Below, one piece after another: positions 58,291-64,000 of a DNA stretch of 64,000 bases. Position 1 is the stretch's first letter. Every line of letters starts with the position of its first letter. This DNA is from Cordia subcordata (lineage: Eukaryota; Streptophyta; Magnoliopsida; Boraginales; Cordiaceae): positions 9,337,001 through 9,401,000 of the forward strand of contig JAPTOF010000016.1 of assembly GCA_028554755.1 (NCBI GenBank), written 5' to 3'. The notes below the pieces were generated by a model. It saw nothing but the letters and a program-made list of their open reading frames with translations. It searched no databases and was not told where the DNA came from. Made by a program: the position numbers and the translations under genes.

Positions 58291-60140
58291 TGATGTGCTA
58301 GTTTTATGTGTGCTTATGCACTGTGTATATACTTGTTTTGAGATGTTTTGTGTTTCATTTGATGTATTAGTAAAGCATTTATGTCATACTTATGTATATT
58401 AAGGTTTACATGTTCGTAGTTTAGCTTAGGACTTAGATGCTACACTAATGCATGTTTGTTACTTGTTTTGAATGGGATTCAAAGAGATGATTGGAGTTGA
58501 TTGATGGTGTTTAGGATGTGGAGCAAAGCCAAAAGTGTTCCGGACACAATAGAATAAAGAAAAGTACATTTAGAAGCAGCCCGGCAAAGATTGAAGCACC
58601 CCCGGCAAAGATTGAAGCACCTGAGAAGAAATCAGCTCGCGAAGAGCAAAAATTGGCCAAGGCACCAACTTAGCCAATCAATCTCCTCTTTAGGCCGGTC
58701 AACTTGCCCAGGCCCTTGGCCAAGTCAGAGAATAAGGCCATTTGGCCAGTTGACTAAGCCCTAAGGCCGGTCGACCGGCTTGTCCATGGGCCCTGCGCGA
58801 TTTTAGCTTTATTTAAGCCACTTTTCAGCATTTTTTTTTAGAGAGAACACCAACCAATACACACACCCATTTCCCTAAACCCTAAACCCTAAATCCACCT
58901 AAAACCATCTCACACACTTACATCCAAACACATTTAACGCTAGGAATCAAGCTTCTAAGAGGATCAAACACAAGGATTTAGGCATAGCTTATAGATTAGC
59001 TTGACTATGGATAGAAGGGTATTTTTGTTTTATCCTAAGTCTAATTATGTTTGATTAGAGCTATTAGGGTGATTATATCTTGTAATAAGGGATTGATTAC
59101 TACTTTTTATTAATGGGAACTTGATGGATTTGTATATTACATATGTATATTAAAATCTATTATTACATATGTATATTAAAGTCTATTTTGCTATTAACCA
59201 TTTCTAAATCATTGTACTAGCATGTTTATGTATTTCTATGGTGATTATATGAAGTGGGTATGCCTATATACATGTCTATTTATGTGTTAGCATACTTAAT
59301 AGCATAAGTAACTTCTATTACTTACATGTCGGATGCTATTGCTTAAATTGGCATAATCTAAGTATGTCTATGTGCTTAGTAGTAGGATAGGCCAATATAT
59401 CCTCGAATGCCATGCCTTATATGTGTATGCTTTACGCGTAATTGTTAATTTCCGCTATTGTGATGACGATTGATGGTGTACAACTAATGCCTAGCCTAGG
59501 TCGAATCTCCCTTAGCTTTAAATCTAGCTAGCGGGTTTCAAGATAAGTTAGTCGACCTTAGACGGACTAGGTCTTGGCTTTAAACCCAGCCAACAGTTTA
59601 GACGCTAGGGTTAGATCGATTCGAATCACCTAGTACCTTGATTTGCTAGTCCTAATGCCTAGGCCAGAAGGACCATGCCGTAGCTCTGGGTAGAGGTACC
59701 TAAGGATGGACTCGCACTGAGTCCTAGGGGTTCCATTAAGAGGTTAATTAGAGGTCTAGACGATAGCTCATTATTATAACCCATCAAGTATCCCCAGATA
59801 GACATAGTAATCATCCATAGGCAAGACGTAATCACCCTAGTCCCCATTTCCAAGTGTTTGACTCTTTTAGATCACTTGATTCCCCTATCACACATACACA
59901 CGCCTTTTTATTTCCTTGTCCTCAGCTTAGATTTATCTTTTTCGAGCTCTCCTCAAACCAAAAACCTAAACATACCATAGCTTAGGGACCCAACACATAG
60001 CTTTTTAAGATGAACATAGCTTTGGACACCTTACACGTTAGGCCTCCCTGTGGATTTGATCCCGCACTCGCACACACCGTATTACACATGACCCGTGCAC
60101 TTGCGGGCTATTTAAGCTTGTGCTTATGAATAGCATATCA
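58291..60140 (+). repeat. 3' LTR of the outer Athila-like element
   Basis: Direct repeat of 43345-45175 with visible substitutions and small indels, more diverged than the inner LTR pair. It contains a 14-bp perfect palindrome GCCGGTCGACCGGC (58766-58779) upstream of GCTTTATTTAAGCC. Confidence 0.88.
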
Positions 60141-61633
60141 ACTATGCATATTCGTCCCTCCAAGACACTAAATCTGCCTTCAATGCAAATCTCAGAGGTC
60201 TTGTAACTTATCCTCTCATCATTCAACGCCATACTGTACTGCTATCCCTAAGACACTCCCGTCTCAACCTATTTAGTCAATATGATTTAAAAACATTTAG
60301 TCATTTCTAGGAACACTCTCTGAACTTCTCCCGCAAGCTCCCCCTACTCCATGGCACCATAGTTCAAATCAACTCCGAGATACAACTCACTATGTACCTC
60401 TATCTACTGAGTCATCTAGACTAGTCCACTACTACTACATGAAACACTTGAGCTTCGACCCAGCTCCACCTGTTCCTCTAGCTATTGCCTTTCAATCCCT
60501 TTGTGGTCATGCATCTCTATTGAAAGCACAACTCAGTCTAACTTGTGGTCAAAATAAGCTTATTAATTCAGCATGCCCGCAAAGCACTATAGTAGATCCA
60601 TATTTGAGGCTTGATGAATAGGCCAGATCCTCACACCCATCGTAGTTTATGTGCATATGTTTTATCGAATCAGACCCATTAAATTATATCACATTTTAGA
60701 TCTGTATCATAGATCATTTAAGCTTACCATAAAACATATGCAACACATCACATAAAATCATAACCATTTTATCTTCCTTACCAGACTTAGCAACCCTACG
60801 ACAAAAATAAGCTTCCCGGCCGAATCAATCATCGATGGCCATCCAACAAGTCGATCTTTGATCGAACACCACCAATTCATTCTTCAGCCATCGAAGACCA
60901 TCTTGACAACCTCCCATCTATAATCAAGCTTACTGTCATTATCCACTGTGAGCACTAGCAGAGGCCACCTTCTTTGCAATGCCAATGACGCCACTGATGA
61001 CCACCATGTCTTGCGCCGATGTTGCCATTAGTTTCCTTGCATCCTTAGGCCTCTAATGGCATACTCCACGCAAGCTCTAAAGTCTCTGATAGTCATCTAC
61101 CACTAACGCTGTTCAAGCTTTTCCCGCTGTCTTCTCCTTTGCATCGACTCCACAATTCTCAGCACTTGCAGCAACAAACTTCTTCCCCTCGATAAAAGAC
61201 TCAACTTGCATCCTCTGATCACTGGTTAGAGCATGGAAACACCTTCAAATACCACTACGACAATTTGTGAACTTCACAGCTTCAATGACGGCTTCTCTAG
61301 TCACCAAACACGGTGAAGCAACCATCGATTAAAACTACACCATGCAACAGTTTGTCTGGTGCTTTCCATTTTTGGCAAAGGCTCTCTCTTTGGTGACATC
61401 CCCCTTTGATAACAACAATGGTTATTTCTTTTGAACTTTACTAATGTCACATGATAATGTCACGTTTGCATAAAAGTAGCTCCGATCTCTGTATTCCATG
61501 CCAAATCTCGTCAAAGTCAAAACAGGATTTCGTTTTCCATTACAACAATAGAATCATAAAATGATAAAAATCCTGTGTGATTTCTTGCACTCTCATCACA
61601 CCTAAGCCTCCAAATCGGGTTCTGATACTAGTT
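60141..61633 (-). other. Interior of the copia-like element, origin unknown
   Basis: The minus strand holds short protein-like stretches such as MALNDERISYKTSEICIEGR, LYLGVDLNYGAM and RMQVESFIEGKKFVAASAEN, in different frames and broken by stops. I do not recognise a family. They do not look like gag, RT or integrase and may be acquired sequence. Confidence 0.35.
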
Positions 61634-62018
61634 TGTTGGGAAATTGGGGTGTTAGAACGAAGATAAAATTAGAGAAAGATAAAACGATAGACACACAAGT
61701 TTAACGGTGTTCATTTTCAATGCCTATGTCTATGGGCAGATAAAAGAAATCTACTATGATTTAATCAAATACATCACGGAAAGGAGGCTCGGGCTTGAGA
61801 GCCTTTGCCCCTTGAGCTTTCGCCCTCAAGGTCTCTCGCGCTCAATCTCACCTCTCTATCTCTCCCAACTATAATAGACAAAACTCTTATTACAAGAGAC
61901 AACAAATATGGTAGGATATCAAATATGACAAGGTTAGAGATATGACAGAACAACAAACAAGGCATGTCTCAAACCCTACGGTCCATATTCCTAATGTGCA
62001 CTCAGAATATGGGCCACA

Positions 62019-63182
62019 CCTCACGCCCTTTGAAGTGCCAGTTTGGCCCAGCTAGTGAGACTCTTGAGCATTGCTTTGTTGAAAAGAAAAGAATCATACA
62101 AGCTTGGGAATCTTTGCTCGAATATTTAATGTTCAATTACTTGCAAATAATGGTATAAGATATAGGTTGTCCTTTAGTTTTGCTCCAGGGACGTTGCTGT
62201 TAGGACATGTTAGGATTCTGACTCATATTTTCTTATGTTGGCCATGTTGGGTGGAAAAGAATGATGCCAAACATAGAAAGAGGGATTCATTATGGATAAA
62301 ATTGTGGAGGATTAAGAGACTCTTATTACAACTGTATGATGCTAGACTCATCAAAAGAGAGCACCAGAAAGGAGATCTAAGAATCGCCTCATTGCTGCGA
62401 TGTAATTACGCTAGGTTGGAAAGGCAATTACCAAAGATAGTGTTGTGTAAGAAACCAAAACATGGATGGTGGAACTGAATATTAATAGAAGCTTTTATTC
62501 CTCCCAAAAGAAGGCATACGCAGGTGAGCTATTAAAGATGAGAAAGGGAAGTTGGTGATTGTGTTTGTTGAATATCTATAGGTTCAGTCTTCAATGAATG
62601 TAGAACTTTGTACTTTAAGAATAGGGCTGAAAATTTGTAAAGGAATGGGATTGACAAACTTATAGGTTGAAACTAATGCATTGAGTATGGTCCAAATGCT
62701 GCAAAGTTTAGGGAAAGGTACTTGGGAACATTGCTATGTTCTTGAGGAGATTAAACAATTGTAAAAGAGCTTTTGTTGGAGAATTTCACATATATGAAGA
62801 TAGGCCAACCAAGTTGCAAATTTGTTGGCTAATATTGGAGCAGAAGGTTGTGGACTGAAGACCTTTCATGAATCCAAGCAAGTGGATGGCTTGACTGGCT
62901 TGCTCAAGATAGATCAATTAAATCTTCATTACTTTAGGTTTTGGTTTGTTCCGGTTTGTGATTTGTAACGGTAAGAAGTACTACCTGATTTATTTTCTAT
63001 CTTGTATCTTGCATGTAGAAGTATAAGGCTTGCATTTTGTAAGGTAGTTGGCATGTCTAGTACACATTTATAGGAGTAGATAGAGGTTACAGTTTTCAAA
63101 CCCCTTCTACTTTCTTATTTGCTTTGGTAGAATAAAATTCCATTAATAAGTTTCCTTTTCCAAAAAAAGAAAAAGAAAAACG
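62019..63182 (+). pseudogene. L1-type LINE ORF2 C-terminus (zinc-binding and RNase H regions) and poly-A tail
   Basis: Resumes the LINE interrupted at 42580: PLKCQFGPASETLEHCF (zf-RVT Cys/His pattern), then HVRILTHIFLCWPCWVEKND and LLLQLYDARLIKREHQKGDL. A plant LINE RNase H-like domain follows: MNVELCTLRIGLKICKGMGL, NALSMVQMLQSLGKGTW, YVLEEIKQL and ICWLILEQKV in shifting frames. Several stops are present. The end is marked by AATAAAATTCCATTAATAAG and an A-rich tail (about 63162-63182). Non-functional. Confidence 0.75.
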
Positions 63183-63382
63183 ACATCTTTAATGAAACTC
63201 TGGTGGACCTAATTTGAACACTTCAGCTTGCATATGCAGCCCATGCTGAATATTATAATATCCATGTCTTCTCACTAGAGAACTCAAAATAAAAGCACAA
63301 ACTTTGGCAACCTCATGGAAATGGCCAATTAAAGCTCAACGTGGATGCATAATTTTCTCCACCATTTGAGGGCATTATTAGT

Positions 63383-63760
63383 TGTTGGAAAAATCACTGT
63401 AACACGATCCTAGAATTTCAAGAAAACAGTAAATAAACTGAATATTATTAATTTGGGAAAACGAAATATAGTAGTACAAGATGAATGGAAAAATAGAAAA
63501 CTAAACAATAAATCGAAACTCATTTACATAATATTCTTAAGGGATTTATGCCCTTTACATAGGTGTTAGAAAAAAAAACACTGTAAACATGATACTAGAA
63601 TTTTAGGAAAATAGTAAAATTCAATATTATCAATATAAGAAAACGAAATACAGCAGTACAAGATGAATGGAAACACAAAAAATTAAACTGTAAACTGAGG
63701 CTTGTTTACATGATATCCTTAAGGGATTGACGCCTGTACACAGGTGTTAAAAGCTTTGGT
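63383..63760. repeat. 181-bp tandem repeat in LTR-like sequence
   Basis: Units start at 63383 (TGTTGGAAAAATCACTGTAA), 63564 (TGTTAGAAAAAAAAACACTG) and 63745 (TGTTAAAAGC, then diverging). The spacing is exactly 181 bp. Each unit includes GAAAACGAAATA(T/C)AG(T/C)AGTAC and ends (C/G)(C/T)CT-TACA(T/C)AGG. TGTTgg starts suggest part of an LTR entering from the right edge. Confidence 0.7.
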
Positions 63761-64000
63761 GTATCCCTCTCAAGATACAATGATTTTTACCTCTTATGAT
63801 TGGTAGCACTTTGATGTAAGAGCCTGCAAACTGGTAGTATGCAGTTCTTTTGGGAAATGCACTAACAATCTACTGTATGCTATGCATATATATACTATGT
63901 AGTATGTCAGAAGGCTTTTGAAAATCTGTGTTTGGAGCTTCACTAAAAACTACAATTTACAGATAAAGGAACGTCTATCAACATTCAAAATGTGGAGTAA
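63761..64000. other. Right-edge sequence, unassigned
   Basis: No coding pattern. Possibly the continuation of an LTR whose remainder lies outside the window. Confidence 0.3.

Larger units (their letters stand above)
43345..60140 (+). mobile_element. Outer Athila-like non-autonomous LTR retrotransposon with two nested insertions
   Basis: Flanked by a perfect duplication ACTAT (43340-43344 and 60141-60145). LTRs are 43345-45175 (1831 bp) and 58291-60140 (1850 bp), both TGATGTGCTAG...GCATATCA. The primer site TAGTGCCATTGCCGGGGA (45182-45199) is a mutated copy of the tRNA-Asp site seen in the inner element. A 1742-bp solo LTR (46530-48271) and a 7698-bp element (50129-57826) have inserted. Without them the element is about 7.3 kb. 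The internal region encodes only the zinc-knuckle ORF described separately. Confidence 0.9.
42581..62018 (-). mobile_element. Copia-like non-autonomous LTR element, reverse orientation, split by nested insertions
   Basis: The direct repeats 42581-42955 and 61634-62018 (each about 380 bp, sharing GAACGAAGATAAAATTAGAG and GAGATATGACAGAACAACAA) are its LTRs. Next to the right LTR, the minus strand reads AACTAGTATCAGAACCCG, a decayed initiator-tRNA-Met primer site. This makes the right LTR the 5' one. The remaining interior is about 1.9 kb (42956-43344 and 60141-61633) with no recognisable gag or pol. No clean target duplication was found; a few residues of LINE sequence are missing at the junction. 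Confidence 0.7.

Noticed and set aside
1..64000. CRISPR arrays, bacterial operons, riboswitches or prophage
   Set aside because: The repeats present are transposon or tandem repeats without CRISPR spacing. Spliced genes and plant transposons show a nuclear plant origin.

Overview
The window reads as nuclear DNA of a flowering plant, most likely a eudicot. The evidence is AT-rich intergenic sequence, spliced genes with GT-AG introns, a plant-specific ureide permease fragment, plant mobile domain remnants, and plant-type LTR retrotransposons, Helitrons, MITEs and Mutator-like, PIF/Harbinger and L1 elements. I cannot name the species.

Only two genes look intact. (1) A five-coding-exon RING-H2 ubiquitin ligase of the MBR/JUL type lies on the minus strand (CDS 4847 down to 2335, 546 aa), with a probable non-coding first exon near 5840-6140. 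(2) A single-exon ANTH/AP180-type clathrin assembly protein lies on the plus strand (16937-18877, 646 aa).

The rest is almost all transposable elements in various states of decay. 1-0.4 kb: partial LTR. 0.9 kb: Helitron 3' end. 6.2-10.1 kb: a large inverted-repeat element right behind the RING gene promoter, holding Helitron-like ends and an 18S rDNA fragment. 12.8-13.4 kb: hAT MITE with an 8-bp target duplication. 19.7-20.4 kb: LTR-like block. 22.1-27.7 kb: a Mutator-like element with a decayed MuDR transposase facing a decayed plant mobile domain gene, split by a 1365-bp solo LTR with a perfect target duplication. 27.7-28.0 kb: a 221-bp TRIM. 21.3-33.6 kb: five copies of one MITE family. 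34.1-40.4 kb: a PIF/Harbinger element (transposase plus Myb-like ORF1), split by a 3.4-kb LTR element that carries a piece of a ureide permease gene. 40.8-41.2 kb: a cyclophilin pseudogene.

From 42.3 to 63.2 kb there is a nest at least four levels deep. An L1 LINE is interrupted by a small reverse-oriented copia-like element. That element is interrupted by a 16.8-kb span of a non-autonomous Athila-like element (duplication ACTAT). That in turn is interrupted by a solo LTR (duplication ACACC) and by a second complete element of the same family (duplication GTACC). The family has LTRs of about 1.8-2.1 kb, a tRNA-Asp primer-binding site, and one long ORF with two CCHC zinc-knuckle motifs at its N-terminus and a segment resembling the protease-RT linker of Athila-type Pol at its C-terminus. 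I see no protease, RT, RNase H or integrase. This family is my best candidate for a poorly described system. All calls are by eye; no search, alignment or splice program was run.
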